Of a stretch of DNA of 64,000 nt, positions 33,951-47,100 are shown piece by piece (positions within the stretch are counted from its first letter, which is position 1; each line of letters begins with the position of its first letter). The notes beneath the pieces were generated by a model that ran no database searches, was not told where the DNA came from, and saw only the letters and a list, made by a program, of their open reading frames with translations. This DNA is from Prillingera fragicola (Eukaryota > Basidiomycota > Tremellomycetes > Trichosporonales > Trichosporonaceae), in the NCBI GenBank assembly GCA_002335605.1, contig BEDY01000002.1, forward strand, positions 1,116,001 through 1,180,000, written 5' to 3'. The position numbers and the translations under genes are program-made.

Positions 33951-36058
33951 ATGCTTGATTGCGTCCCGCCAAGTGTGCCCCCTCGTCATTGTTTCCCCGA
34001 ACGTATCGCCCACATCGCCGCCGCTGCTGCTGTCGCCTGACATTGCGCTTAGCCTCTCCAGCCCAACGAGACACCGCAACGCCGAACATCTCCCATCTCA
34101 ACGGTCGACCAAAGCAAGCTCAACAAATCTCTTCACTTCCACAACACACTCTCAAAGCCCGTTCGTGCTCACGTTCGACGACGACTCCCCCCGGGCAGTC
34201 TCCTGTACCTTCTCTGGGACCTGCACATCCCGACTCGGCCTTCTCTGACAGCGAACAACGTCTGCTTCCACACACTCAAGCGTACGCGCACGCTATCGCC
34301 TTTCGGCCAACTGAAATCTCGCCCCGCTCACAGGATCGGTCGTCTCCTCCTCTCTCTCTCTCACGGCCTGCCTCTCCAAGCTCCAGGCGGGCCGGTCGGC
34401 ACACCCCAAAGTCGGCGCCCGCCTCTCGCTCAAACTCGCGACCAACGACGCCGAGGCAGCAACCTGTGCCCCCGTTGCCGAGCCCCGCTGACGGGCCTGT
34501 TGCACTCACAACAAACACTCTTTTACGTCGGCCAAGCGCCGAGCTGTCACGCTCACGCATTCCGACTCGTCCCAGAGCGTACTCTGCTTCTGCACAGCTC
34601 TACGAGACTGAGACGCTCGCCGATCCTCCCCCACCTCTGCCTCGCACACCTCATCACGGACACCACCTAAGGATCGCTTCGCACCCTCCAAACTCACCCT
34701 TCCCGCCCCCTCCTCCCAGTCCTGACAGCATCTTTGCAATGTCCGTGTCGTCCTCGTCGCTACCGGAAGCACCCCACCGTTTGGGCAGTATAAGCACACC
34801 GTCCGGCATACCCGTACTCAAATCGCGAGCACGCAGCGCTAGTGCCCACCGCACACCTTCCCCAGACCTCCTCCCGACACCGGCAGACCGTTTGGCAGAT
34901 GAAGCTCCCCCGTTTCGTGTGGACCTCGATGCGGCCCTCGCCGAAATTGAGGATGAACTTGAAGCCCGAGCCGCAGAACGTTACGCCTCGGCTCGCCCTA
35001 ACAACGACCCCTCGACGCCAGTTGCGCGAGTGCGCACAAAAAGCAGAGGCGGCCTGCCGATGGCAGTCACGCCCAATAGTGCTGGGTCTCGCGTCGTTCC
35101 GCGGCATACCAAGCGGTCCTCGACCTCTACCCCATCGAGCTTGCCTCGCACGCCCAAAGGTTCACTGGGACGCAGCGCTACTCTCAACAGCTCCAGCCCC
35201 AGTGACAGCGCCGGACGGAGCACAATAATAAACGGCAGACGGAGATTCGGATCAGATACAACGCAAAGCATGACTATAGGCCCCGGTTCGCGCATCGCTC
35301 GATCAACGATAACACCCAAGTCAAGGCCATCGCCCCGCGGCCCGCCATTAGCTGGCGGCCATGGTTCTTTGTCTTCTTCCCCCGCGTCTCGCTTGGGAGT
35401 CGCCGCTCACTTTGTGCCGCCAGAGAACACATACACACCGCCCAAAGGCGCAGACTGGGACGACGTTGTCCTCCCAACGGTGGCAAAGAAGCTGGGCGTG
35501 TTTGTCGCCTCCTCGCCTCCAGGCAACCATGCGAATGGCGGCAGCGATGGAGACGGTGAGGACGACTTGGCCGTCGAGTGGGACAAAGAGGGCACCCCCA
35601 TTCGTTGGGAGAAGACACGCACCACTGGCAACAGGTCTGGCCTTTCGAGTGCCGACTTTACTGCCAATGCCCGCGCTCGCGACACCGACTTTGGGCCAAC
35701 GTTTGTCCGTGCTGCACGACCCGCCCAGCGGCCACCACAGCCCGATCTCGAGCCAGAGCCTGAATCCGACTGGGGCCGCGGCACCAACGGCAATGCAATT
35801 GAGCTCACGCCCTTGCGCACGAGCACTGCGCAGCCCACCACCATCGACACTCCCAGCCGCTCGCCCAGTGCCCGCCGCCCTGGCCCGCGCACTACCGAGC
35901 AGCACGAGCAGCCGTCCACTACCAAGGCGCCACAGGTCTTGTCTTTGCCTGCTCCTATGGCAGTTGCGCCACCAATCCTTCCCACCCAACCGCCGCGCAA
36001 GTCCAAGCGCAAGGACGACGATATTTCCAAGAGCGGCTGTGCTTGTGTAATCATGTAG
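33951..36058 (+). CDS. Ser/Thr/Pro-rich disordered protein with C-terminal CaaX prenylation box
   Basis: The main exon 34053-36058 ends in CACVIM, a CaaX box; X = Met favours farnesyl transfer. A basic run (RKSKRK) precedes it and an extra Cys lies two residues before the box, a typical membrane-targeting layout. The rest is low-complexity Ser/Pro/Arg sequence with PxxP-like stretches, one predicted helix (VDLDAALAEIEDELEARAAERY, about 300-325) and a conserved-looking WDDVVLPTVAKKLG segment. The first in-frame ATG of the main exon is deep inside it, so an upstream exon is needed: 33951-34002 with a 50-nt intron fits (685 residues), and 33524-33632 is an alternative. I recognise no family; it probably acts at the plasma membrane. 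Confidence 0.6.
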
Positions 36059-36550
36059 CTTGTATATTTGTAGTAGGACACGGCCGTTATGTTATACAAC
36101 TTGCACTCTCCCTACGACAATTAGTTGCATGAGTTTGAACACATTATGGTATGCGTCACAAACGCCACCGCGTCCCGTTCCCTTGAGAAACGCTGTGCGC
36201 ACCTCGGCACTCAGTGCGACATTCCGCCGTGTCCCGACTGGGCCGTCCCGTGGGAGACATGCCGGGCTTTAGGAGTCGTGGACACACAATAGCGAAAAAT
36301 CATGCTCACCAAAGGAATGCAAAGAGCCTCGAATTATGCCACACTGACGGTGCAGTGCAGCTGCACACGTTCCAAACTCGTTGAACAGCAAAGGGTATCA
36401 CATCGACTATAACCACGGGCTTGAACCGCGGGAAACTCGCCATTAGCACGCGTGCGGCCGAGGCGCTTGCGTGGCGTATTTCGTTAGAGAACTGGTACTT
36501 GATTCGGCGTGAGAGGGTCATGAACAAGGGGGAGGTGAAGAGCGGACATT
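36059..36550. other. intergenic between convergent CaaX gene and CDC12
   Basis: About 490 bases containing the two 3' UTRs. No further gene seen. Confidence 0.5.
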
Positions 36551-38033
36551 TTAACGACGCACAGTGCCGCCCTGGCGGTGGTAGGCAGCCATGTTGTCGA
36601 TCTCGCCCTCGAGCGCCTTGATCGAGGTGTGTGCCTGTTCGAGGTCCTTGTTGAGACGGTCGCGCTCGGCAATAAGGTGCTGCTCCCACTGGCGGAAGCG
36701 GGCCTCCTCCAGCTTGACCTGCTCGGTGAAGCGCTTGCGGAGCATCTCCTCCTCCTCTTTGAATTTGGGGTTGTCCAGCTTCTTGACCTTGGGCTCGCCA
36801 AACTTGCGAGTCTCCATCTGCTGAAGGCGGTAGGCCTCGTAGTGGTTCTCCTCGGTCGACTGGATGAGATCGAGCATGTAGGTACGGATAAGGAGCGAGC
36901 GCAGCTTCTTAAAGTCGCAGTGGTCCTCGTTCTCAACCTCGGCAACACCCCAGAGGTATTGGCGACCCTTGACGACGCGGCCGTCCACTGTCTGAACGTC
37001 GTCAATCGAGCCAATAACCGAGAAGGGCATAACAGCCTGCATGAGGCGTGCATTGTCGGCGGCAGTCTCGTCGTCGACGTCGACAGGAGGCGAGTAGACC
37101 TTGATGCCCTGTGCCGCAACAACCTCACGGATCTTTGTAACAGTCAGCTCCTGTCGCGACGCATCACCAAACTACTCACACGCTGCTTGAATGCCAGAAG
37201 ATCCTCGGGGGTCATGGTGTCGGCCTTTGCAATGACAGGGATGAGGTTGACGCGCGAACCAAGACGCTTCATAACCTCAACATCCAGGGGCTTCAGGCTT
37301 AACGAGGTCAGCAGCTGCACAGATACGCGCCTCATAGCCACTCACGTCGTTCCAGAGGGGCGGACAAAGTAGAGGCAGGCGTGAACACGCAAGTCCTGCT
37401 TCTCCTTGCGCAGGGGCTGCTGCTCCTGGCGCATGTACGACTCGTGCTGGTCGTCGATAAAGTCCACAATAGGGGTCCAGCTGTCGCGGTTGTTGACATA
37501 GTCGCCAAAGCCCGGAGTGTCAATGACGGTCAGCTTGATGTTGAAGCCACGCTCCTCCAGGTCAGCCTTGAGAATGTCGACCTCGGTGGTCTTGTCGAGC
37601 TGCTTGGCAAAGCTACAGCAAGATCAGCCACGTCCAAATACCTCAACACGTATCCCTGCAAGACTCACCGCTGGCGGTAGTTGCGCGAAGCGCTGATCTC
37701 AGTAGCAAACAGAGTGTTCACAAGAGTAGTCTTGCCGAGACCCGACTCGCCTGAGTACCGTTAGATGCGATGCGTTGGCACACGGTGCGCGGACCACTCA
37801 CCGACAACCATCAAGGTGAAGTGCGCGCCACGCTGGTTGACAATCTTGTGCCTCTGCGACAACGTCAGTACTGTCACCGACCATTGGACGTCGAGCATGC
37901 CTCGGTGCGTATACGCATGGCGCTGTCGAGACGCGAGAGACACCTACCTGGTTGGGGAGGCTGCGGGGGTCAGTGCGGGTTCTCAGCGACGCGTCAAGGC
38001 TACGTACTTTGCGATACCGATTTCGCCAGACAT
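36551..38033 (-). CDS. CDC12: septin CDC12
   Basis: Seven exons (38033-38008, 37960-37948, 37853-37802, 37750-37669, 37612-37346, 37297-37180, 37132-36551) give 379 residues. The start [18 protein letters not shown] is typical of the CDC12 septin group. The GTPase motifs are G1 GESGLGKTT (about 31), G3 [15 protein letters not shown] and G4 AKAD. The septin unique element follows ([18 protein letters not shown]). The C-terminus from about 310 is a coiled coil. Septins polymerise into filaments at the bud neck and septum. The second exon is only 13 nt. Two introns (94 and 56 nt) are longer than their neighbours. Confidence 0.93.
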
Positions 38034-38717
38034 GATGGATGAGGAAGGCAGAGGGGAACGGACGATGGCGGGGGGGTATAGGACGCGTGCTGCGTGGATA
38101 ACGAGTTGTGAATGAGAATAGAAGTGTGGGTGAGGATGCTGCAGAGTGCTAACGCGGGATGCTACGACGCGGCAGGACACTCCCTCCCTCCCACCACTTG
38201 CGCGCGGGCCACCGGGCCAGCAGCCCAGCCAGAACACACGGGGCCATTTCACCCACAGTGTGCGGTCAGTTGTCAGGCACGGCGTGTACGTCTCATCTTG
38301 TTTTGATTCCGCTATCCCTGTGCTGCCTTCCCGCACAACGCGTCTTGCACGCCTGGAAAGCTGGCACGCTGGTAAGGAAGGCTCTGACCATCCACCTGCC
38401 TTTACTCACCGATGATGATGCATTGTTGAGACAGTATAGGGGTGAGCTCACCAGTAGATAATTCACGGGCACGGGCTTCTAAACTTGGAACAAGGACCAG
38501 CACCTCAGGTCCTCTTCAACATGCGACGCCCAGACACTGAGGTGACAGGTCTCCCACGGTCGTCGCTCACCGGCTTCGGCTAGAGTTTCATCCGCCCACA
38601 ACCAAGGACATGGTCATGTTCAGACATTTTCCGGTATAACGGTTTGCCTCTTTCTCTGCCTGCTTGATCTACTGGTCCCCCCGCAGACAGACCACTTGCT
38701 TTTATCCTTTTTACACT
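38034..38717. promoter_or_regulatory. divergent intergenic region, CDC12 to HEM3
   Basis: About 680 bases between two start codons. It carries both promoters. No specific site is identified by eye. Confidence 0.4.
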
Positions 38718-39993
38718 ATGGCTTCATCCTCAACTCTCGCCCCGGCGACTGCCGGCAAGTTTACAGTCGGCACCCGCAAGTCGCAACTTGCCAACACCCA
38801 GACTCAACTCGTTGCGGACGCCTTGGCCGCCGCCAACCCCGGCATCGAATTCCCTGTGGTGGACATGACCACCAAGGCCGACGCCAACCAAACGACGCCT
38901 CTTCATCTTCTCGCGCCGTACTCGTCCAAGACTCCTGCCAAGAGCATTTGGACCGATGAACTGGAGAGTGCTCTGCTAGACGGCAGGTTCGACCTCCTTG
39001 TCCATTCGTGCAAGGACGTACCCACTGCCTTGCGCGAGGGCTGTGAGATTGCTTGTCTCCTCGAGCGTGAGGACCCTCGCGATGCTCTTGTTGTGCGATC
39101 AGACCTCTCGTACAAGTCTCTGGCCGAGTTTCCAGAGGGCTCGGTCATTGGCACTGGCTCGGTTCGCCGCGTTGCTCAGTTGACTCGCGCTTACCCCCAT
39201 CTCAAGTTTAGCGATATGGTGAGCTGGGTGATGTACCTACCTTGACTTCAGGCTGACAATGTAGCGTGGCAACTTGAACACTCGTCTTCGCAAGCTCGAC
39301 ACTGTTGAGAACGGCGTTTCGGCCCTCATTCTGGCAACTTCGGGCCTCCACCGTCTGGGCTGGGCTGACCGCATCACCTCGACCCTCGAGTACCCCGCCC
39401 TCATGCATGCCGTGGGACAAGGTGCGCTTGCGGTCGAGACCCGCACTGGTGATGTCGCTACCCGCGATGTCCTGCGTTTGATCGGCCACTGGCAGACAGA
39501 GTGGCGCGTTGCCGCTGAGCGCGGTCTTCTGCGTGTTCTCGAGGGAGGCTGCAGCGTTCCCGTAGGTGTTGAGACGGCACTCACGGAGGACACGGAAGAT
39601 GCCAAGCCGTACTACCCTGCCGACACTTTCGCACCTCTCGCCTCGGACGCACCTATCCTCCACTTCTCTGGTCTCCTCGAGCCCAACGCCTCCTTCCCCG
39701 CACCAGGAACCACACCCGAGCTCCGTACTCGCCGTGCACGTCTCGAAATGAAGGCATGTGTGACGTCGCCTGAGGGCAAGCGTCATGTGCTGTACGAGCC
39801 TGGACCTGTCGTCGTTACCTCGTGGCGCGAGGCTGAGCGCTGGGGTGAAGACTGCGCTCGCCAGCTGCGCACTCTGGGCGCTTCTGCGATTCTCGACGAC
39901 ATTGAGAAGCAGCGCCAGGCCCGCGAGGCCGAGACATATGCCCAGGCGCAGGCTGCCGTTGCCAATGCTACTGCTCAGCAGGCAGCGGCCTAA
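38718..39993 (+). CDS. HEM3: porphobilinogen deaminase (hydroxymethylbilane synthase)
   Basis: Two exons (38718-39218, 39265-39993) give 409 residues. GTRKSQLA at the N-terminus, the catalytic HSCKDVPT motif (about 115), [19 protein letters not shown] and the dipyrromethane-cofactor cysteine in GGCSVPVG (about 263) are the family signatures. The enzyme joins four porphobilinogens to hydroxymethylbilane, the third step of heme synthesis in the cytosol. The C-terminus has an Ala/Gln-rich extension beyond the usual end. The intron is 46 nt. Confidence 0.96.
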
Positions 39994-40453
39994 AATGTAG
40001 ATAGTTGTTCGGTACCGACACGTGTAAAGGCATGTTGCATAGGCATCTCGAAATGCAGTTAGTAATGATGCAGAGCTGCATAGTCGACACCTGCCATTGC
40101 GCATTGCCATAGCAGTAGAGGTGACTGCCCTCCACTTCTGAGATCTGAGAGGAGAGTGACTGAAATGTAAAGCGCCACAGTGACCTCATTCCACTAACTC
40201 CGCTCATACAAAACATAACGCCGCAACAGTAGATGAGTGGGACGCGTTAGGTGAGTTGGCGGCGACGCGACTCCAAGTGATTTCCACATATAGGACGCCT
40301 GCCGCTCGCTTTCAACACTTCGTCCTCTACTTCCCATTCTCTCTGTCTCGAAGAGAGAACACGGCGGAGGAACGGAATTAACGCTTGAAATCGTTACGCC
40401 GGAATCCCCTCTGCTTCCTTGTTCACCGCACCAAACCTCCACCTCCCTCCACC
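39994..40453. other. intergenic, HEM3 to SPT16
   Basis: About 460 bases with the HEM3 3' UTR and SPT16 promoter. An AT-rich catatata stretch near 40287 could be a TATA-like element; otherwise nothing specific. Confidence 0.4.
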
Positions 40454-43400
40454 ATGAGCGACGTCAAGCTCGACAGCGATGTCTTCTTCAGGCGCGCGCA
40501 GAGGATATTTGATGTCTGGGACGTGAGTGACTGCTTTGCAGAATTCTGAGAGTTCTTTGGCTGACATTGCTTTCCCATCAACCTTTTGTTTACGCTGTTG
40601 AACATTTCCATCTCATCTAACAGAAGGCCGCTGAAGACACGGCCGATCTTGCCAACGTGGATGCGTTACAGGTGTTTCTGGGAGACACTTCAGATGATTC
40701 CCCCCCCTTCACCAAGAGTGCCTCCTTCCAGGTTAGTGACAGCTCAAGGGCGAGCATTGGGGTCGTGCTGGGCACGCTCAATGATGGGCTACATTGCATA
40801 GACCCGTAGCTCACACTGCACAGACGTACCTGCTGGGATTCGAGTTCCCCTCTACTCTTATGATCTTTTGGAAATCGAAGCGGAAGGTGACCTTTGTCTG
40901 CAGTTCGTCTAAAGGTAAGCACCTTCGAGTCGTATGTGGATGAGCCTTCCGTTGACATCCGACAAGCGAAGATTCTTCGCCAACTGGAGTCGCAATCTGG
41001 TATCGAGATTGATGTGAGGGTCCGCGCCCCAAAGGATGAGTCTACGGCAAGTGAGTCAGCATTGTTGGCCAAGAAGGGCGCTGATGGGTCAGGTGTTTTG
41101 CCGGATCTTGTTCTCGAGTTGGGAGACTTCAAGATTGGTAACTTGCCCAAGGACAAGGTCGCGGGCAAGCTGTCCGATGAGTGGAACAAGGCGTGAGTGG
41201 CAAACAGTTGGTATGGTGCAAAAGTTGACGGTGTAGGATTTCTGGCTCCAAGGCTGGCACTCAGTTCGTCGACGTGACGGTGCCTGTGTCCTTTATTCTG
41301 GCTGAGAAGGACGCTGATGAGATGGTGAGTGTTGCCTAGTGTGGCGTGCCAGGTTCTGACTCGTGTAGCAAGCCACTACAACCGCTGCGCGTCTCACTTC
41401 GACTTGCATGACGCACTACTTCAAGTCGAAGATGGAGGCGTTGATTGACCGCGGAACTCCCATCACGCATGAGGCATTCTCCCAGCTTGTAGAGGAGAAG
41501 CTGGGGAATGACGACAAGTCGGCCGACATGAAGATGTGGAACAAGAACCCCCAGCTGAAAGATATCGACTTTTCCAACACCGACTGGGTTTACTCGCCAA
41601 TTATCCAATCGGGCGGCGACTACGACCTCAAGGTCTCGGCGTACTCCAACGAGAAGAAGCTCACACCCGGTGTCATTCTGTCGAGTTTGGGTATTCGATA
41701 CAAGTCGTATTGTGCCAGCATGGCTCGTACGTTTATGATCAGCCCCAGCAAAAAGCAGGAGAGTAATTTCACTGCTCTGCTCGAAACCCGACAGGAGATT
41801 CTCAAGTTGCTCAAGGACGGCGCTGCCGTGAAGGACGTCTACAACTCTGCTCACGATCTGATGCAGGCCAAGGGTCTTGGTGACAACTTCACCAAGAATA
41901 TTGGCTTTGCGACTGGTCTTGAGTACCGCGACAGCACCTTCCTTCTTGCACCAAAGACAGAACGCAAGCTCAGGGAAAACATGGTCGTCATCGTCACTCT
42001 TGGTCTCCAAAACCTGTCTGACAAGAAAGAGTCGTATAGCCTCGTCCTCTCGGACACGGTCAAGATTGGCATCGACAGCGGCGCTTTCCTGACCGATGGG
42101 TGCACGAAGCTCCATGACATCGTGATGGAACTTGACGATGAGGAGTCGGAGCCAGAGGTCAAGCCCAAGGCGAAGGCTTCCAAGTCGAATGGACAGGCCA
42201 ACGGTGGTAGTTCTCGCATTCCAAAGTCGCCTCTCAAGTCACGAACTGCGGCTCCGGCCGCAACCAAAACTCGCGGTGGAAAGCGTGAACAGGTCGAGTC
42301 GACCACCTCGCATCGCATCAAGGCACACCAGGCGGAACTGCACGCTCAGCGCAAGGCAGATGGCTTGAAGAAGTGGGCCAGCGGAGGATCCGGCAAAGAC
42401 AGTGGCCAGGACAAGGTGATCAAGCGATACGAGTCGTACAGGCGCGAGGAGCAGCTCCCAAGCATTGTTCAGGACCGCAGGATCTACGTGGACGAGCAGC
42501 GTCAGTCAATTATTCTCCCTATCAATGGCTTTGCCACCCCGTTCCACATTTCGACCGTTAAGAACGCCACCAAGGTCGAGGAATCGGAACACATCGCTCT
42601 GCGCATCAACTTCCAATCGCCTGGCCAGATTGCCGGCAAGAAGGAGGACATGCCATTCGAGGACCCCGACGCAACGTTTGTGCGCTCCATGACCTTCCGT
42701 TCCAAGGACCACCGCCACATGACCAAGGTCTACGAGGCGATCACGGGTCTCAAGAAGGCTGCTACCAAGCGCGATGCTGAGAAGAAGGAGATGGCAGACG
42801 TCATTGAGCAGGAAAAGCTCATCGAGATCAAAGGTGCGTGACAGCCAACGTAACACACTGCTAACATCAACAGGTCGCCACCCGTACGTACTCAAGAACG
42901 TCTTCCCTCGTCCTGCAACCGAGGGCAAGAAGACGGACGGCAACCTCGAGATCCATCAGAACGGTATCCGCTTCCGTCCCGACGGTCCCGCTTCCAAGAT
43001 TGATCTCCTTTTCAGCAACATCAAGCATCTCTTCTTCCAACCCAGTGAGAAGGAGCTTATTGTGCTCCTTCACGTGCACCTTAAGGCTCCCATCATGATT
43101 GGCAAGAAGAAGACTTGGGACGTCCAGTTCTTCCGTGAAGTTTCTGACATGAACTTCGACGAGACTACTGGCAAGCGCCGCAAGGCCCGCTACGGAGACG
43201 AGGATGAGATTGAGCAGGAGCAGGAGGACCGCAAGCGCCGCCACGAGCTGGACAAAATGTTCCAGTCTTTCGCCAAGCGTATTTCGGACGCTGCACAGGC
43301 TCAGCAATACGAGCTCGAGGTCGATGTCCCCTTCCGTGAGCTTGGTTTTAACGGTGTACCCCACCGCACCAATGTGCTCCTCCAGCCCACCACCGACTGT

Positions 43401-43982
43401 CTCGTTCATCTCAGTGAGATGCCTTTCACTGTCATTACACTTTCTGAGGTTGAAATTGTGCACTTTGAGCGTGTTCAGTTTGGTCTCAAGGCATTCGACA
43501 TGGTCTTCGTCTTGCATGACTTCAAGAAGGCTCCAATTGCCATCAACTCGATCCCTGTCGCCTACCTGGACGGTGTCAAGGAGTGGCTTGACTCTGTCGA
43601 CATTCCCATCTCGGAGGGTCCCGTGAACCTGTCGTGGCCGGCGATCATGAAGACGATCAACGAGGACCCCTACGAGTTCTTCAAGGAGGGAGGATGGGAG
43701 TTCCTCATCGCCAGTGGTGGTTCGGACTCGGAGGGAGAGAGCGAGGAGGGCTCTGTATTCGAGGATAGCGACGACTTTGGCGAGTCAAGTAGCGACAACA
43801 GCGAGTCGGACGACTATTCCGAGGATGCCTCTGACGATGACTCGGACGGCGGTGATTTCTCAGATGAGAGCGGCGAGTCATGGGACGCGCTTGAGCGCAA
43901 GGCGAAGAAGGCCGACGAGAAGCGCCGTGACGACGGCGGTGATGTGTCGGATGACGGCCGTAAGAAGAAGGGTCGTAGGTAA
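40454..43982 (+). CDS. SPT16: FACT complex subunit SPT16
   Basis: Eight exons (40454-40522, 40624-40731, 40824-40914, 40967-41050, 41093-41192, 41237-41324, 41369-42833, 42874-43982) give 1037 residues, the usual Spt16 length. The N-terminal aminopeptidase-like lobe includes [30 protein letters not shown] and [13 protein letters not shown]. The middle domain includes the [18 protein letters not shown] stretch, [14 protein letters not shown] and [13 protein letters not shown]. The C-terminus from about 920 is an acidic Ser/Asp/Glu tail, as expected for histone binding. FACT reorganises nucleosomes during transcription and replication. The 42-nt intron at 41051-41092 is in frame and stop-free; splicing it gives the family's expected spacing. 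Confidence 0.96.
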
Positions 43983-44142
43983 AAGCGCACCACCCGCATC
44001 GTGTAGCACTAGTGTATCAGTCGGGGCAGGCGTCGCATGCAGATATAGAGAAGTATGGTTGCATACAGCGCCCACATTACATTGAGCAAGCATTTGGATG
44101 CTGTCGTCCAGTCTATCCGCACATCCAGGTCTATAACTATGA

Positions 44143-47100
44143 TTAATCGTCACGTTGACTGTGTGACTTGTTGTACTGCTCAACCACCCTGCGAATACGT
44201 TAGTGTTGGCTTGGAGCGCATAGCTAGGCTGGTACTCACCTCGCGATCTTGCGGAAAAGCCACTCTCGTCCTGACTGTTCGGCAATAGGAAGGAATGGCC
44301 CTGGGGTGCCACCCCGAAGAGTGAGGGCAATGCCAGACTGCTCCAGGGACAGACTTTGCAATTCGTCGAAAGGCACCTGCCAAATGACACGCATCTTGCG
44401 CAGCTGTACAAACAGTAAACGGTTGTTGGAGAGAATCGCGACAGCGTCGTCGCCGGGAATGTCGAGATGGGCCACATAGGTCTCACTGAAGTATGCACCC
44501 GCGTCGAGGTCCTTGAGCCACGACTGCCCGAGCGCCTCGCGAGCCGAGAACGGACGCAGTACACCGTCAGCGGCAATGAAGCGCGGCAAGCGCACGCGAT
44601 CAATGTCGTTGGCGTCGAAGACTGTTGTCGTGTTGCGAATGCCCTCGGTGGAGGCAGCGAGGAAGTCCATGACGCCGACAGCCGGCTTGGTGAACAGACC
44701 AACAAACCCCTTGCCAACGCCCTTAGCAAACCCAGCAGCGCCGCCTTTCTCGGCGCCTTCCATTGGCATCGATGCCACACCTTCGAACGCACTCGTCATC
44801 GAATCGGCAAATGCACTGGCTCCTGCGGCAACGCCGTACAACGCGTGTTTGGGCTTATTACGCCTCTGCGTCATGCGACGCTTGGTCTGATAATCTGCGT
44901 CAAGCGTGGCAGCAGACAGTCCCTTGCCGATGGAGCTTGTAAACTTGGTCATGCTGTCCGTGATACCAAACACGGTCTTCATGGCCAGACTCGTGGCTCC
45001 CTAAACAATGTTAGCTTTCACCGAGGTACGCTTCGGACCAACTCACCCTTGCGATGCCTAGACCAATATCCCTGTTGCCGTGCATAACAAAGCCTTGCCA
45101 TGGCTCGTAAAAGAAGTCTGAGAACCCAGAGCTGATATTGTTGAAGAGTCCCACAGGGTTACCGAGGAAGTCTGCCGAGCCAAGAACGCGATAGATCTGG
45201 GCCACGGCCTGTTCCTGGTAGTGGAGAACAATGCGCTCTTGCAGATCGTGGGCGCTCAGACGGACATTGTCAAGGAACAAAGCACGGAAGTTGACTGGCG
45301 CCTGGTTGATGTTACCGAGGGTCATTGTCAACGCGTTGAGCGCGTAGTAGAAGGGGTTGCGGGTCGACACCTTCTCGTCCACATTGACTCGATCCGTGCG
45401 CATGAACGACAGCTCCAGGGAGATGGGCTGCAGCTGGAGAGACTCGAAGAAGATGTCCGACTTCTCTCTGGCCAGATCAGGCTCTGGAATCTCCTTGGGG
45501 TTCTCGATAAGAATATCCTTGGTCGGCTCACGCCAGGTGGCATCCTTGAACTTTGTAAAGTCCATAAGAGCCATCACAAAGTCCTCATCGAGTTCAATTG
45601 TCATGGCCTGCAGCAACACGGACGCGTACTTGATGAAGACGACGCCGTGCGACTGATCCTTGAGAACGGCGAGAGATGTCTGCAGTGTTGGGTGTGATTC
45701 CAGCTCCTTGCCATCCTTTGGAACGACGGTTGGGTACAGGATGATCGGGAAGAGACCGCCAAACAGCTGGTTGTCTATCTGGATCCACTTGCAATCACAG
45801 AAAACGTCGTAGTAGTCTGTGTAGTCGTTGTATCCCACCTTGAGGCCGCGCAATGTCATATACAGGAGCTCGTCGGGCCGCTTGGTCACCAGAGAGAGGC
45901 CGATTCCCTCAAGCTCCACCAATACGTTGAGGAGCGGCTTGTCGTTGGCAGCCTCCGTCTCAAAGGCCAGGGTCGAGAAGCTGTCGGTGCTGTCTGTACG
46001 ATCCATACGTGGGCTGTGTGGGCTGAGGGGACTGGGGCTGTGCGGGCTGCTAGTTCCCTTCCGACGAGCAACCTTGTAGACATTATTCTCCTCGCTGTAG
46101 TTTGCAATGGTAAGGAGCTGTGAGCTTCCATCTGCCCGCACATCGATGGCGATTGTGGCGCCGCGTTGGTTAGGGCCTAGAGCCTGGTAGAATTAGCACT
46201 GTGCGCAATAGCCCGCGTCAGCTACTCACTGGAACTTTGATGGGTGGCTGCACGCCAATGGCCATGATATCGATCGGGCGGGACTGAGCGATACCGCCAG
46301 CCGAAAGAAGAATGCGCTTCTCTCGTGCCGTTGGCCAGTCCCAGGTGTAGTCCACGGTTTCGTTGGGCTTGAGCTCGCGTTCGATGTATACAGCTGGGTC
46401 TGGGCGCTCCTCTGGGTTTTGCTGCTGTTTGAACTTGAACGTCGTGTTGGTCTCATTACGCAGCTTGATGGGCCACGGGTCGGTTTCGCGCGAGACATAC
46501 AGGAAGATACTCGATCCCTCAATGTGGGTCTCCACGCGCATGAGATACGTTTTGGGACCACGGCTCGTGTCTCGCTGCAATCGGAGGTTGATCTTGCCAA
46601 TGTCAGACAGATTGAACGGCGCTGACCAGTGCAACTGTCCGCCACCTGGGCCATCAAAGGCAATGCGAAGCTGCTGTGCCTCACGATTGCTGAGGGCGCG
46701 AATAGGCTTGCGCTCTCCAGGGCTGACGACTGTGAGAGGCTTCGGGTCAGAGTTCTGGCGAACTTGGATACCATAGGAGAAGACGTTCTTGATGAGGAAT
46801 CGTGGCGCGATGGTGATCACCTTTGTCAACTTGTACTTGCCAAGACCTTCGGCGTACGACAAGCCGACGTAGTAGTCTTTGTCTCCCCTCTCCGAGGGCA
46901 TGACAATTTGCATGTCTGCAGCGGGCGATTCGAACGACAGCGGTTGTGACATGCGAGAATCAGCGACACGCAGGAAGAGACGGTTCCTGCGGTCGTCGTT
47001 GGGGAAGCTGAGCATGAACGGGCTGGGCGTTGCCTTCTGGTAATCTGTTGCAAAGCTGTCCCGACCTGCCACTGGCCTCTGGCCGCCAAGGGTTGCCTTC

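Noticed and set aside
34345..34370. CT-rich simple repeat as a regulatory tract
   Set aside because: It lies within the CaaX protein coding exon and encodes Ser/Leu.
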